Shown: in pieces, positions 39,701 through 64,000 of the stretch
Layout: each line of letters opens with the position of its first letter
How positions within the stretch are numbered: position 1 is the stretch's first letter
Origin: Ochotona curzoniae
Taxonomy: Eukaryota > Chordata > Mammalia > Lagomorpha > Ochotonidae
DNA: 64,000 bases
Assembly (NCBI RefSeq): GCF_017591425.1
Contig: NW_024466409.1
Coordinates: 744,001 to 808,000 of the forward strand
Direction: 5' to 3'
Made by a program: the position numbers and the translations under genes
The notes under the pieces: model-generated
Seen by the model: the letters and a program-made list of their open reading frames with translations, nothing else
Database searches by the model: none
Told to the model about the DNA's origin: nothing

Positions 39701-42700
39701 TAACAGAGGGGAAAAGTAGGTTCTTACTTTAGTGAGACACAGTGAATGGAGATGAGATGGGAAAGAAACCAGCATTAACAATGCCCGTTCTCCAGAGGAG
39801 CTGCTGGGCAGCACTGTTACTGCCCTGAACTCTGTGATCATCATCTCCGGGACCTCCTAGTCTGGATTTATCCAGTCTTCAAGGCTCCACTTATTAACTC
39901 TCTTCCCAGAACTCCTGAGTTGGAGGAGGACTCACAGATAATTCAGTGGACGTCTACCTAATTCAGAACTTCATGTTGCCCTAGCCCATGGATCTTTTCA
40001 GCAAGTAGAAGTACGCACTCACAAAGTGACCTTATTCCACTGCATACTGCTCACTGTTGGAGAGTCCTTTTTAAAGAATACAGGCCTAAAATTTGGTCAC
40101 TTAAAGGCTCACACCATTATGTCTCTACAGTTGCAGGAACTAATTTTACTCCTTTCAAAAACCCTTCAGTATTTATAAAACATAACCAAGTCCTCTTTCC
40201 AAATTTCTCTCTGCTCTGGCCAACCTTTTGCAGGGGGACTCAGTGTGCATGAGAACGCACTGCCTAGACTTGAACAGGATTCTCTGAAGCAGCTGGATGA
40301 ACAGAAAATCGTATAGAAACACTCACCTGTCCAGCTTGGACACTAGGTTTCCGCATTACACACTAATATAGCATAGCTGTGTTTTCCAAATGGCCATCTC
40401 AGGCTGTTGATTTAACACAGCAGTCAACAAAAGCCCAAGGAAATATTCCATAAAAGACAAATAGGATCTTATTTGTCAGCATCTAGGTACAGTAACATTG
40501 AGCATAATTGGAAAGTTACTATTGGACTTAGCACCAGTGGCTTGCCTTGCACATAACAGGATCTTATGGGGGCACCAGTTCTAATCCTGACATTCCCATT
40601 TCCCTTCCAGCTCCCTTTTTGTACCCTGGGAAAGCAGTCAAGGATGGCCCAAAGCCTTGGAACTCGGCTCCCTCGTGGGAGACCTGGAAGAAGCTCCCGG
40701 CTTCTGGGTTTGAATCGATTCAGCTCTGGTTGTTGTGGTCACTTGGGGAGTGAATCATCAGATGGAATATCTTTCTCTCTGTCTCTCCTGCTCTCTGTAA
40801 ATCTGCACACTACACAACTACACAACACAACTACTCAACAACCCAACAAATTTTTAAAAAAAAGATTTATTTATTCTTATTGGAAAGGTGGATATATAGA
40901 GAGGAGGAAGAGAAACAGACAGGAAGATCTTCCGTCCAATTGTTCACTCCCCAAGTGACTGCAATGCCTGGAGACTCTTCCGGGTCTCCCATGTGGGTGC
41001 AGAATCCCAAAGCTTTGGACCACCCTCTACTGCATTCCCAGGTCACAAGCAGGGAGCTGGATGGGAAGTGGGGCTGCCGGGATTAGAACCGGTGTCCATA
41101 TGGGATCCTGGCACATTCAAGGCAAGGACTTAAACCACAACACAATTGTGCCAGGCCCAAAAAATAAATAAATCCTAAAAAACAAAAATCTTACCATGAA
41201 AAATTGCAAACTTAGACAAAAATAGGATAGTACAATGAACCATCATATACACCAACTATAACATTCTGTTGTTTGTTCTGAGCGTTTAAACTCCTAGGTG
41301 CTTTTTGTATCACATTGTGCTGTTTGTACTGAGTGTTTAAATTCTGGATACTTTTGATAACTGTTGTTGCATTTGATTAATAATAACTTTTTAAAAAGAT
41401 TTTTTATTTGGAAAGGCAGATCTACAGAGAGGAGAGACAGAGAAAGATCTTCCATCCCCTGGCTCAATCCCAAATCACCACAATGGAGCTAGGCCGATCT
41501 GAAGCCAAGAACTAGGTGCCTCCGCCAGGTCTCCCACACAGTAGCAAGGTCCCAAGGCTTTGGGCAATCCTCCACCACTTTCCCATACCCCACAAGCAGG
41601 CAGCTATAGGGGAAGTGGAGCAGCTGGCAGATGAACTGACGCCCATATGCGATCCAGGGCACTTAAAGGGGGAGGATTAACCAATCAAGTCATTGTGCTG
41701 GGCCCTGCAATAAAGTTTTAAATGTACTTATAAAAAGCAAGCTTTCGGGGCCCGGCGCAATGGCGTAGTGGCTAAAGTCCTTGCCTTGAATGTGCTGGGA
41801 TCCTATTTGAGCGCCAGTTCTAATCCCCGCAGCTCCACTTCCCATCCAGCTCCCTGCTTGTGGCCTGGAAAAGCAGTCGAGGACGGCTCAAAGCTTTGGG
41901 ACCCTGCACCTGCGTGGGAGACCCGGAAGAGGTTCCTGGTTCCCAGCTTCGGATCAGTGCAGCACCAGCCGTTGCAGTCACTTGGGGAGTGAATCTTCAG
42001 ACGAAAGATCTTCCTCTCTGTCTCTCCTCCTCTCTGTATATCTGACTTTGTAATAAAAATAAATAAATAAATCTTTTTTTTTTTAAAGCAAGCTTTCTAC
42101 ATCTCCCCTTCTTATAAATAATCTGATTCCTACTTTTTTCCGGCCTCATTGACCATCTTATTCTATTATCTGACTATAATGTGCTGTTTTTCTTTTTAAG
42201 AATTATTTGGGGTCCGGCATGGTGGCCTAGCAGCTAAAGTCCTCACTTTGAACGTGCAGGGATCCCATATGGTCTCCAGTTCTAATCCTGGCCGTCCTAC
42301 TTCCCATCCAGCTCCCTGCTTGTGCCCTGGGAAAGCAGTCGAGGACGGCTAAAAGCCTTGGGATCGTGCATCTGACCTGTGTGGGAGACCTGGAGGAAGT
42401 TCCTAGCTCCTGGCTTCAGATCGGCACAGTACCAGCTGTCGCGGTCACTTGGGGAGTGAAGCACCGGACGGAAGATGTTACTCTCTGTCTCTCTTCCTCT
42501 CTATATATCCGCCTTTCCAATAAAAATAAACAAATCTTTTTAAAATAATTAATTGAAAGTCATAGCATCGGTAAGTGGGGAAGGGGGGAGGGGAGAAAGA
42601 GAAATCTTTAATGTGGGTAACACCGCAAATGCAGCAACAGTCCCGATCCAGGAACTCCATATGAGTCTCCCACATGAGTGGCAGGGTTCCAAGCACTTTA

Positions 42701-43178
42701 CATCACCTGCTGCTTTTCCAGGTGTGTTAGCCACAAGATGGAGGGGAAGCAGAACAGCCACGACTCAAATAGGATGCCAGGTTTCCAAGCCTTGGCTTAA
42801 TTTAACTTAGCTCTGTATCATCTTTTCTTTGGTTTTCACTGTGTAGACTTATTGCATTTGCTATGTATTGAGTCTTTCCACCATTTCACACAACCCTGTT
42901 TCTGCAAAGGTCAGTTTAAATGCTAGCTCCAAGCCTGTCACAGCTCCAGCTTAGCTAAAAGCCAAGCTCAAAGAAGGAGGCCATAAACGCTTACCAATTC
43001 AATGAAACTTCTTGGAGTAGTACATTCGCCCAGGAGTCAGAGCCCTCAGGAGAATGGGCTGACACTAGAACCCACTGCTCCAGAAGGCCGATCTCACCAT
43101 CGTCCCAGTTCCCCAATCGCTTGATGGTAACAGGACTAAGCAGTGTCGGCTGCTCACGCAGGAGCGTTCTCTTCTGAT
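204..43178 (-). CDS. HPS5: HPS5 gene (exons 1-20 of the coding set; 3' end outside window)
   Basis: Encodes the HPS5 subunit of BLOC-2, a cytosolic complex with HPS3 and HPS6 that directs endosomal carriers to lysosome-related organelles such as melanosomes and platelet dense granules. Twenty exons on the minus strand translate into one continuous reading frame with close identity to mammalian HPS5 throughout. Examples are residues read as [20 protein letters not shown] near the start, [16 protein letters not shown], and [18 protein letters not shown]. All intron phases agree between neighbouring exons. The N-terminal third is the WD40-like propeller; a Ser/Glu-rich stretch follows in exons 10-15; the C-terminal part is helical. 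The exons sum to 3040 coding bases (about 1013 codons); human HPS5 has about 1129. No frameshift or premature stop was found, so the gene looks intact. The terminal two coding exons lie left of the window. The first 6.5 kb (36.7-43.2 kb) is leader intron. Confidence 0.97.
365..575 (+). mobile_element. MER5-like DNA transposon remnant (hAT-Charlie)
   Basis: A diverged copy with the diagnostic CCACATGTGGCTAGTGGCTA block at 490-509, followed by a sequence close to the element's terminal end. Intronic, ancient and inert. Confidence 0.65.
576..1674. other. HPS5 intron, unique sequence
   Basis: AT-rich intronic DNA between coding exons 20 and 19. I see no repeat family, open frame or RNA gene in it. 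Confidence 0.6.
1675..1788 (-). CDS. HPS5: HPS5 coding exon 19
   Basis: 114 bases encoding [20 protein letters not shown] then [17 protein letters not shown]. Acceptor TTTCACAG, donor TGTGG|GTAAGT. Its length is a multiple of three. Confidence 0.96.
2452..2571 (-). CDS. HPS5: HPS5 coding exon 18
   Basis: 120 bases encoding [20 protein letters not shown] and [14 protein letters not shown], nearly identical to human. Acceptor TCTCTTAG, donor CCAG|GTATGG. Its length is a multiple of three. Confidence 0.96.
2645..2925 (+). mobile_element. CSINE, old diverged copy
   Basis: The order of body motifs (CAGTTAAGACCC, a GGAGATCTGGAT-type core, CTCTCTGTTTTTCAAA tail) matches CSINE, with heavy divergence. 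Confidence 0.65.
3400..3705 (-). mobile_element. CSINE, old copy, reverse
   Basis: Begins with the reversed tail TTTATTTGAAAGGCAGATTT and ends with a head-like CAGCACAAACCCC. Confidence 0.8.
3948..4103 (-). CDS. HPS5: HPS5 coding exon 17
   Basis: 156 bases encoding [32 protein letters not shown] and [12 protein letters not shown]. Acceptor AATACAG, donor AGCG|GTGAGA. Confidence 0.96.
4286..4406 (-). CDS. HPS5: HPS5 coding exon 16
   Basis: 121 bases encoding [20 protein letters not shown] and [20 protein letters not shown]. Acceptor CTTTCAG, donor CCCG|GTAGGT. Confidence 0.95.
4713..4763. repeat. (AC)n microsatellite
   Basis: About 25 uninterrupted AC units in the intron between HPS5 exons 16 and 15; likely length-polymorphic. 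Confidence 0.98.
5199..5455 (+). mobile_element. CSINE, old copy
   Basis: Head GTGGCACAGTGGGTTAAG, tail TTATTACAAATAAAG. Confidence 0.75.
6058..6395 (+). mobile_element. CSINE, old copy containing a GT/GC repeat
   Basis: The body CTGCTCCACTTCC and tail TTTCAAATAAGTAATTA mark it as CSINE. A microsatellite has grown inside its CT-rich 3' region. Confidence 0.8.
6306..6339. repeat. (GT)n(GC)n alternating tract
   Basis: About 12 GT units followed directly by GC units: alternating purine-pyrimidine, the class of sequence that favours Z-DNA. Confidence 0.95.
6900..7020 (+). mobile_element. MIR fragment
   Basis: Contains the MIR core CCCCATCTATAAAATGGGAT and the following ACAGAATGAGACGATGCCTGG segment in consensus order. 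Confidence 0.7.
7110..7428 (-). mobile_element. CSINE, reverse
   Basis: Reversed tail TTTGTATTGGAAAGGCAGAT, body with AGCCAATCCAAAGCCAAGAG, end at CAAGCCC. Confidence 0.9.
7607..7935 (+). mobile_element. CSINE
   Basis: Head GGGCCTAGTACAATAGCCT, box B-like GTTCTAATCC at 7676-7685, tail CCAACAAAAATAAGTAAATC. Confidence 0.93.
8067..8647 (-). CDS. HPS5: HPS5 coding exon 15 (largest)
   Basis: 581 bases, by far the longest exon, running from [20 protein letters not shown] through an acidic low-conservation middle to [18 protein letters not shown] and [20 protein letters not shown]. The middle differs from human more than any other exon. Acceptor TATATAG (weak polypyrimidine tract), donor AAAG|GTAATG. 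Confidence 0.96.
8850..8927 (-). CDS. HPS5: HPS5 coding exon 14
   Basis: 78 bases encoding [20 protein letters not shown]. Acceptor CTTCTAG, donor CCAT|GTGAGT. Its length is a multiple of three. Confidence 0.92.
8928..10040. other. HPS5 intron, mostly unique
   Basis: Between exons 14 and 13. It holds a T-rich run at about 9231-9250 and an A-rich run at 9431-9462; I recognise no coding or RNA gene. Confidence 0.5.
10089..10690 (+). mobile_element. LTR-like region with CCAAT/TATA promoter and A/G-rich repeats
   Basis: An inverted CCAAT box (GATTGG, 10141-10146) sits 11 bases before TATAAAAG (10157-10164). A long AGG/GACGG-rich segment follows, with a 35-base imperfect direct repeat (10266-10300 and 10370-10404), then AATAGA near 10641 as a possible degenerate polyadenylation signal and a T-rich end. 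This is the layout of a retroviral LTR with a long R region. I found no clear TG...CA ends or target duplication, so the class and borders are uncertain. Confidence 0.4.
10831..10980 (-). CDS. HPS5: HPS5 coding exon 13
   Basis: 150 bases encoding [20 protein letters not shown] then an acidic tail with [11 protein letters not shown]. Acceptor TTTGCAG, donor CTGA|GTAAGC. Its length is a multiple of three. Confidence 0.94.
10981..11855. other. HPS5 intron, unique sequence
   Basis: Between exons 13 and 12; no repeat or open frame recognised. Confidence 0.55.
11856..11958 (-). CDS. HPS5: HPS5 coding exon 12
   Basis: 103 bases encoding [20 protein letters not shown] and [13 protein letters not shown]. 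Acceptor GTTCCAG, donor AAAG|GTAAAT. Confidence 0.94.
12615..12801 (-). CDS. HPS5: HPS5 coding exon 11 (donor uncertain)
   Basis: Encodes [20 protein letters not shown] and an acidic Ser-rich stretch ending GSQGHE. Acceptor TTTTTAG. Two in-phase donors are visible: AAG|GTGATG at 12614/12615, chosen here as the better match, and GGGG|GTGGCT with the exon ending at 12600 (five extra codons). An in-frame TGA at 12591-12593 bars the exon from running further. As annotated, the protein lacks about seven residues present in human at this junction. Confidence 0.85.
13015..13085 (+). mobile_element. MIR fragment
   Basis: GGGGATTAAATGAGATAACC followed by an AAGTGCTAGGA-like tail, as in the MIR 3' half. 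Confidence 0.55.
13305..13935 (+). mobile_element. Old CSINE split by a younger CSINE
   Basis: The 5' part 13305-13346 (GGCATTTGGCACAGGAGTTA) and the 3' part 13687-13935 (from CTGCTTCAAACACCTGCATC to the AAATCAATAAAAATG tail) form one element interrupted by the copy at 13347-13686. Confidence 0.8.
13347..13686 (+). mobile_element. CSINE inserted within an older CSINE
   Basis: Head AGCCCAGTGTAATAGCCTAG, GTTCTCATCC box B-like, tail CCAATAAAAACAAATAAGTC. Flanked by similar TGCTTCA repeats (13336 region and 13688 region), a worn target duplication. Confidence 0.92.
13964..14122 (-). CDS. HPS5: HPS5 coding exon 10
   Basis: 53 codons, phase 0 at both ends, from [18 protein letters not shown] to [13 protein letters not shown]. 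The acceptor TTTATCAG is chosen because it keeps the frame (human has ARK at this junction); the AG five bases further downstream would shift it. Donor CAT|GTAAGT. Confidence 0.94.
14532..14710 (-). CDS. HPS5: HPS5 coding exon 9
   Basis: 179 bases including [39 protein letters not shown] and [12 protein letters not shown]. Acceptor TTTGTAG, donor AGG|GTGAGT. Confidence 0.96.
14940..15190 (+). mobile_element. CSINE-like, very diverged
   Basis: Only the order of weak motifs and the AATAAAATTTTTAAAATC tail suggest CSINE. Confidence 0.4.
15236..16750 (+). mobile_element. Solitary retroviral LTR, interrupted by a CSINE
   Basis: Starts TGCTGGG and ends CCCAGCA, a perfect 7-base terminal inverted repeat with TG...CA ends. 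It is flanked by the direct repeat ATTTTC (15230-15235 and 16751-16756), a 6-base duplication typical of class II (beta-like) retroviral integrase. Removing the CSINE and its duplicated target leaves about 1.17 kb. AATAAA at 16630-16635, about 115 bases from the end, suggests plus orientation with a long U3 and short R-U5. No gag, pol or env sequence adjoins, so it is a solo LTR. The family is not identified. Confidence 0.65.
15651..15982 (+). mobile_element. Young CSINE with perfect 16-base target duplication
   Basis: Head GGGCCCGGCGCGGTGGCACA, box B-like GGTTCTATCC, tail CCAATAAAAAAATAATAAAA. Flanked by identical AAGAATTTTACAAACT at 15635-15650 and 15983-15998. It lies inside the solo LTR and is therefore younger than it. 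Confidence 0.98.
16757..17095 (-). mobile_element. CSINE, old copy, reverse
   Basis: Reversed tail with a (GAAA)-rich run at 16798-16825, body AGAGCCTGGCTGTTCC, end at CTCTGGCCCCTG. Confidence 0.75.
17565..17868 (-). mobile_element. CSINE, fairly young, reverse
   Basis: AAGATTTATTTATTTTTATT reversed tail through to the reversed head CCACCGGGCCC. Confidence 0.96.
17957..18285 (+). mobile_element. CSINE, old copy
   Basis: Body CCTAGCTCTTCTTCTTCCAC, tail AAAATGAAAATAAATAC. Confidence 0.65.
18544..18632 (-). CDS. HPS5: HPS5 coding exon 8
   Basis: 89 bases encoding [20 protein letters not shown] and QVLLWSEVR, end of the propeller region. Acceptor TCTTGCAG, donor AGAG|GTAACT. The 8.8-kb intron before it holds the ORF1-bearing L1. 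Confidence 0.96.
18724..18752. repeat. Poly(A) run
   Basis: 29 consecutive A, close upstream (on the minus strand) of HPS5 exon 8. Confidence 0.97.
19072..19414 (-). mobile_element. CSINE, reverse (first of a tandem trio)
   Basis: Reversed tail AAGATTTACTTATTTTTTTA, ends with reversed head TGCTGCCGGGCCC. Confidence 0.95.
19420..19603 (-). mobile_element. CSINE, reverse, head lost (second of trio)
   Basis: Reversed 3' half from AAATTGGAAAGTCAGATATA to TTGGACTATCCTCTAC, cut where the next copy begins. Confidence 0.8.
19604..19855 (-). mobile_element. CSINE, reverse, tail lost (third of trio)
   Basis: Begins at AGAGAGAAAGACCTTCCATC and runs to the reversed head near AACATGCTGGC. Confidence 0.8.
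19926..20217 (+). mobile_element. CSINE, old copy
   Basis: Head GGCCAGCATTGTGATGTATT, tail TTTCAAATAAATAAATACAT. Confidence 0.85.
20542..20852 (+). mobile_element. CSINE with 14-base target duplication
   Basis: Head GGGCTTGGTGCAGTAGCCT, tail CCAATAAAAGTAGATTTTTT. Flanked by AGAAATAGCAACTT at 20528-20541 and 20853-20866. Confidence 0.95.
20993..21285 (+). mobile_element. CSINE, old copy
   Basis: Head GGTGGTAGGCATGTGGTGTA, tail AAATAAAATAAATAAATTTC. Confidence 0.8.
22076..22365 (+). mobile_element. CSINE, old copy
   Basis: Head GGGGGCAGGCACTGTGCACA, CTCCTCCTTGCTCTGTTACT near the tail. Confidence 0.75.
23601..24540 (+). pseudogene. L1 ORF1p-like reading frame, one frameshift
   Basis: The RNA-binding chaperone protein of L1. 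The frame opens at ATG 23601 ([20 protein letters not shown]). It is broken by a one-base shift at the G run 23717-23720, and continues in the next frame through a predicted coiled coil to the conserved RRM and C-terminal domain: [13 protein letters not shown] at about 24028-24066, [15 protein letters not shown] at about 24333-24377, TYPAKLSF near 24391. The stop is at 24540. The uninterrupted part, 23869-24540, is 223 codons. About 313 codons in all, near normal L1 ORF1p length. Not a host gene. Confidence 0.88.
24995..25185 (+). repeat. Two imperfect 75-base tandem units inside the L1 3' region
   Basis: A unit around 24995-25060 (CTCTTCATTTAAAGGGATGT) recurs around 25110-25180 (CTTTTCATGTAAGGGGATAT), both followed by a GTGTAATGGA / GTGAAATGGA segment. 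Confidence 0.6.
25431..26185. other. HPS5 intron, unique sequence
   Basis: Between the L1 and the next L1 3' end. No gene or repeat recognised. Confidence 0.5.
26188..27020 (+). mobile_element. L1 3' end fragment
   Basis: Non-coding G-rich sequence ending in GGTGGGGCTTCTCCCTC, CCTCAGATATATGAAGG and an A-rich tail. The same terminal block recurs at 31970 and 35870, so this is a shared L1 3' UTR family in this genome. Confidence 0.65.
27027..27320 (+). mobile_element. CSINE, old copy
   Basis: Head AGGAGTCAGCACTGTGCACA, tail GTCAAATAAATAATTAAATC. Confidence 0.85.
27394..27465 (-). CDS. HPS5: HPS5 coding exon 7
   Basis: 72 bases encoding [20 protein letters not shown] then LHL. Acceptor TTCCTAG, donor TTAG|GTAAGT. 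Its length is a multiple of three, so skipping would preserve the frame. Confidence 0.93.
27751..27963 (-). CDS. HPS5: HPS5 coding exon 6
   Basis: 213 bases including [20 protein letters not shown] and the near-invariant [18 protein letters not shown]. The donor CAG|GTTTGA is weaker than the others in this gene. Acceptor TGTTAG. Confidence 0.95.
28035..28155 (+). mobile_element. Short L1 3' end
   Basis: Polypurine GGGAGGGGTTGGGAG-like tract, then a CATAAAATGAAATGTAATAA end with a poly(A). It matches the last 100 bases of the L1 at 25.4 kb. Confidence 0.7.
28170..28194. repeat. (AAAC)n microsatellite
   Basis: Six imperfect AAAC units. Confidence 0.85.
28806..29144 (+). mobile_element. Young CSINE with perfect 16-base target duplication
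   Basis: Head GGCCCGGCGGCGTGGCCTAG, box B-like GGTTCTAATCC at 28870-28880. Flanked by AGAAAGTCACAGGGAG at 28790-28805 and 29145-29160. Confidence 0.97.
29161..30365. other. HPS5 intron, mostly unique
   Basis: Between the CSINE and exon 5. Contains a possible minus-strand MIR fragment at about 29805-29925 (AAACTGACCTTCAGCAAGG block); otherwise nothing recognised. Confidence 0.5.
30366..30499 (-). CDS. HPS5: HPS5 coding exon 5
   Basis: 134 bases encoding [20 protein letters not shown] and [13 protein letters not shown]. Acceptor CTTTTAG, donor GAG AG|GTAAAT. Confidence 0.95.
30848..31140 (+). mobile_element. CSINE, old copy
   Basis: Head GGAGGGGCACAGTGGCACAG, box B-like AGTTCTAGTCC near 30911. 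Confidence 0.85.
31212..31565 (+). mobile_element. CSINE, old copy
   Basis: Head GCCAAGAGGCTGGCATCATG, CT-rich 3' region, tail CTCAAAAATAAACTAAGC. Confidence 0.8.
31573..31690 (+). mobile_element. CSINE 5' fragment
   Basis: GTTCAGCACTGTGGCACAGC head with no body; the 3' side turns into a reversed CACAATGCCAGCCCCC head. Confidence 0.5.
31810..31958 (+). mobile_element. CSINE 3' half
   Basis: Starts at CAGGTTCAGTCCTGGCCATT, ends CAAATAAATTAATAAATCTT. Confidence 0.75.
31960..32050 (+). mobile_element. L1 3' end with (AAT)n tail
   Basis: GGGTGGGGCTTCTCCCTTTA terminal block, ending in about eight AAT units at 32024-32046. Confidence 0.6.
32067..32386 (+). mobile_element. Young CSINE with 13-base target duplication
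   Basis: Head GACCCAGCAGTGTGGCCTAG, GTTCTAATCC box B-like. Flanked by AAATAACCTGTAG at 32054-32066 and 32387-32399. Confidence 0.96.
32525..32717 (-). CDS. HPS5: HPS5 coding exon 4
   Basis: 193 bases covering the conserved [14 protein letters not shown] segment and the VTALCWDTA / [17 protein letters not shown] blades of the propeller. Acceptor TTCTCAG, donor AAG|GTGAGA. Confidence 0.96.
33124..33188 (-). CDS. HPS5: HPS5 coding exon 3
   Basis: 65 bases encoding [21 protein letters not shown]. Acceptor GCTCTAG, donor CCAG|GTGAGA. Only a 140-base intron separates it from exon 2. Confidence 0.94.
33329..33439 (-). CDS. HPS5: HPS5 coding exon 2
   Basis: 37 codons, phase 0 at both ends. Reads [20 protein letters not shown], first blades of the WD40-like propeller. 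Acceptor TGTTTAG, donor AAG|GTAAGA. Confidence 0.95.
33440..34680. other. HPS5 intron, unique sequence
   Basis: Between coding exons 2 and 1; no gene or repeat recognised. Confidence 0.5.
34682..35000 (+). mobile_element. CSINE, old copy
   Basis: GGCTCTGTGGATTAAGCCAC head, TTTCAAATTAAAATAAAAT tail. Confidence 0.8.
35005..35030. repeat. (ATTT)n microsatellite
   Basis: Six TTTA units joined to the reversed tail of another CSINE-like fragment (GAAAGGCAAAGTTACTGAGA). Confidence 0.85.
35098..35505 (+). repeat. Five-copy ~85-base G-rich tandem repeat
   Basis: Units begin near 35098, 35171, 35258, 35343 and 35429. Each has a TTCATGAGCCC / TTTGTGAGCCC start, a GGTGGGGGATCTGGTGGGG-like core and an end of the CTTGGCCCACCTGCAA type. 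Confidence 0.85.
35506..35915 (+). mobile_element. L1 3' UTR-like segment
   Basis: Follows the tandem repeat directly and ends with the shared terminal block (GGAGTGTGGCTTCCCCC) and an AGAAACAAAAAGAAATC end. Open in one frame for 142 codons, but it shows no protein family. Confidence 0.6.
36000..36285 (-). mobile_element. CSINE, reverse
   Basis: Body GGTTGCAATGGCTGTAGTTG, reversed head CCATGGTGCCAACTC. Confidence 0.85.
36540..36706 (-). CDS. HPS5: HPS5 coding exon 1 with start codon
   Basis: The ATG is at 36647 and opens [15 protein letters not shown]; the human protein opens similarly. Coding part 36540-36647 (36 codons), with 59 bases of 5' UTR after an acceptor ending TTTGCAG. The donor is AGG|GTGAGC, phase 0. 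The previous upstream in-frame triplet is a stop (TAA immediately before ATG), which fixes the start. Confidence 0.95.
37000..37255 (+). mobile_element. CSINE, old copy
   Basis: GAGGGGCCGGAGTCTGACAC head, CT-rich tail region GTTTTTTTCTCCCTTTCTCT. Confidence 0.7.
37256..37907. other. HPS5 leader intron, unique
   Basis: No gene or repeat recognised. Confidence 0.5.
37908..38084 (-). mobile_element. CSINE 3' fragment, reverse
   Basis: Reversed tail TTTTTCATTTACCTGAAAGA, broken by the next copy. Confidence 0.65.
38085..38419 (-). mobile_element. Young CSINE, reverse
   Basis: AAGATTTATTTATTTTTATT reversed tail to the CCACACCGCTGGGCCC reversed head. Confidence 0.97.
38658..38683. repeat. (CA)n microsatellite
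   Basis: About 13 units. Confidence 0.97.
38940..39271 (-). mobile_element. Young CSINE, reverse
   Basis: Reversed tail TTAAGATTTATTTTATTTTT to reversed head TACTGTGCCGGGCCC. Flanked by AATGGAGATTCTT and AATGGATATTCTA, a probable worn target duplication. Confidence 0.96.
39272..40525. other. HPS5 leader intron, unique
   Basis: No gene or repeat recognised. Confidence 0.5.
40526..40805 (+). mobile_element. CSINE
   Basis: GTTCTAATCC box B-like at about 40577, CTCTCTGTAAATCTGC end; the tail is replaced by an ACACAACTAC-rich repeat. Confidence 0.9.
40858..41160 (-). mobile_element. CSINE, reverse
   Basis: AAAGATTTATTTATTCTTAT reversed tail to TTGTGCCAGGCCC reversed head. Confidence 0.95.
41388..41706 (-). 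mobile_element. CSINE, older, reverse
   Basis: TTTTATTTGGAAAGGCAGAT reversed tail to CATTGTGCTGGGCCC reversed head. Confidence 0.93.
41747..42084 (+). mobile_element. Young CSINE with 13-base target duplication
   Basis: Head GGGGCCCGGCGCAATGGCGT. Flanked by AAAGCAAGCTTTC at 41734-41746 and 42085-42097. Confidence 0.97.
42210..42547 (+). mobile_element. Young CSINE
   Basis: Head GGGGTCCGGCATGGTGGCCT, tail CCAATAAAAATAAACAAATC. Confidence 0.96.
42555..42800 (-). mobile_element. CSINE-like, old, reverse, partial
   Basis: A CTCCATATGAGTCTCCCACA body block in reverse orientation; the ends are unclear. Confidence 0.55.
42995..43178 (-). other. HPS5: Candidate non-coding HPS5 leader exon
   Basis: A conserved-looking, repeat-free 184-base block on the minus strand bounded by a good acceptor (CTTTTCTAG) and donor (TTG|GTAAGC), located between the shared promoter and coding exon 1. 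It has no long open frame. It carries two short upstream ORFs, 43100-43065 (11 codons) and 43025-42999 (8 codons). With the 22 coding exons expected for HPS5 it would give a 23-exon gene, which I recall as the human count. Confidence 0.55.
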
Positions 43179-43754
43179 CTAGAAAAGAGAAACGAAACAT
43201 TATCTTATTATTATTATTTTAAAAATGTTCCAACAGAAAAGCAGCAGACTTTTCCATTCCCCAGTGGTATCTTTCTATCCAAGAAGTAATGATAAGAGAA
43301 CTCATAGTTATCAGATCCGGGGACTCACTCAATTAACACAATCATTTACACAACGTTGAGAATGTCTACCAAGCTCCAGGCCCTGCAGGCCCCGCTGGAA
43401 ATACTACGAACGAAATAGTCACTGACCACAAGAAGCTTTTCGCCTAGGGAGAACCTCTACCTTTTGCACAGCAATAACTTTAATAGCGAATTCAAATGTC
43501 CTGAGAGGAGGAGCCCCGGTGATCAGGTTTTCCAAGCCGGGCTCACAGCTCAGCAGCCCAGCAGTCTGCACTCCGCCCCGGGACATCCAGGCCGGCGGTT
43601 CGCACTTCCCTGATGGGATACTCCCTCGCGGTCAGTGTCAGGGCACAACAGCTGAGAGCGGAACCTGAACTTCATCTCCCCTCCGCCCCGCCTCGGCTTA
43701 CGTCATCCATCAGCGCCGGGGACGCGCGGATAACGCCGTGAACGGCACTTCCTC

Positions 43755-43764
43755 GTCACGTGAC
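43755..43764. promoter_or_regulatory. Palindromic E-box GTCACGTGAC (USF/MiT-TFE type)
   Basis: A perfect 10-base palindrome in the shared promoter. This is the strongest form of the CLEAR/USF motif bound by TFEB, MITF, TFE3 and USF1/2. Binding is inferred, not shown. Confidence 0.6.
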
Positions 43765-43799
43765 CAGTGACGTCCCTTAGCGCGCGACCCCGCCCCTTC

Positions 43800-64000
<20,201 letters not shown>

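Overview
The window is mammalian nuclear DNA, most probably from a pika (Ochotona). Two conserved single-copy genes are split into short exons with canonical splice sites, and the introns are packed with lagomorph CSINE elements. These tRNA-derived SINEs carry pol III box B motifs and end in an AATAAATAAATCTTT-type A-rich tail. The youngest copies begin GGGCCCGGCGCGGTGGC rather than with the rabbit-type CSINE head, which is why I favour pika over rabbit. The species call is inference.

Two genes lie head to head. HPS5 (BLOC-2 subunit) is on the minus strand. Its start codon is at 36647 and twenty coding exons can be followed down to 204, covering about residues 1-1013 of roughly 1129; the last two coding exons lie beyond the left edge. 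A candidate non-coding leader exon is at 42995-43178. GTF2H1 (TFIIH core subunit p62) is on the plus strand. Its start codon is at 52955, and six coding exons to 62572 encode about the first 279 of roughly 548 residues; the gene continues past the right edge. A CpG-rich promoter at about 43.5-44.7 kb serves both genes. It contains CRE-like sites, GC boxes and three CACGTG E-boxes, one of them the perfect palindrome GTCACGTGAC. This arrangement matches the human 11p15.1 neighbourhood.

The rest is intron: more than 55 CSINE copies of several ages, often nested or in tandem; one ORF1-bearing L1 without a usable ORF2 (22.4-25.4 kb); several L1 3' ends, one with an 85-bp tandem repeat; a probable solitary retroviral LTR with a 6-bp target duplication (15.2-16.75 kb); a second LTR-like promoter region (about 10.1-10.7 kb); ancient MIR and MER5 remnants; and microsatellites. 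The promoter and its flanks (42.8-47.5 kb) are nearly free of SINEs.

The two genes share a promoter but not a pathway. HPS5 acts in cargo delivery to melanosomes and platelet dense granules; p62 acts in transcription initiation and nucleotide excision repair. I found no bacterial-type system, CRISPR array, rRNA gene or bona fide tRNA gene. The most notable points are the HPS5 exon 11 donor, the E-box cluster in the shared promoter, the split solo LTR and the ORF1-only L1.
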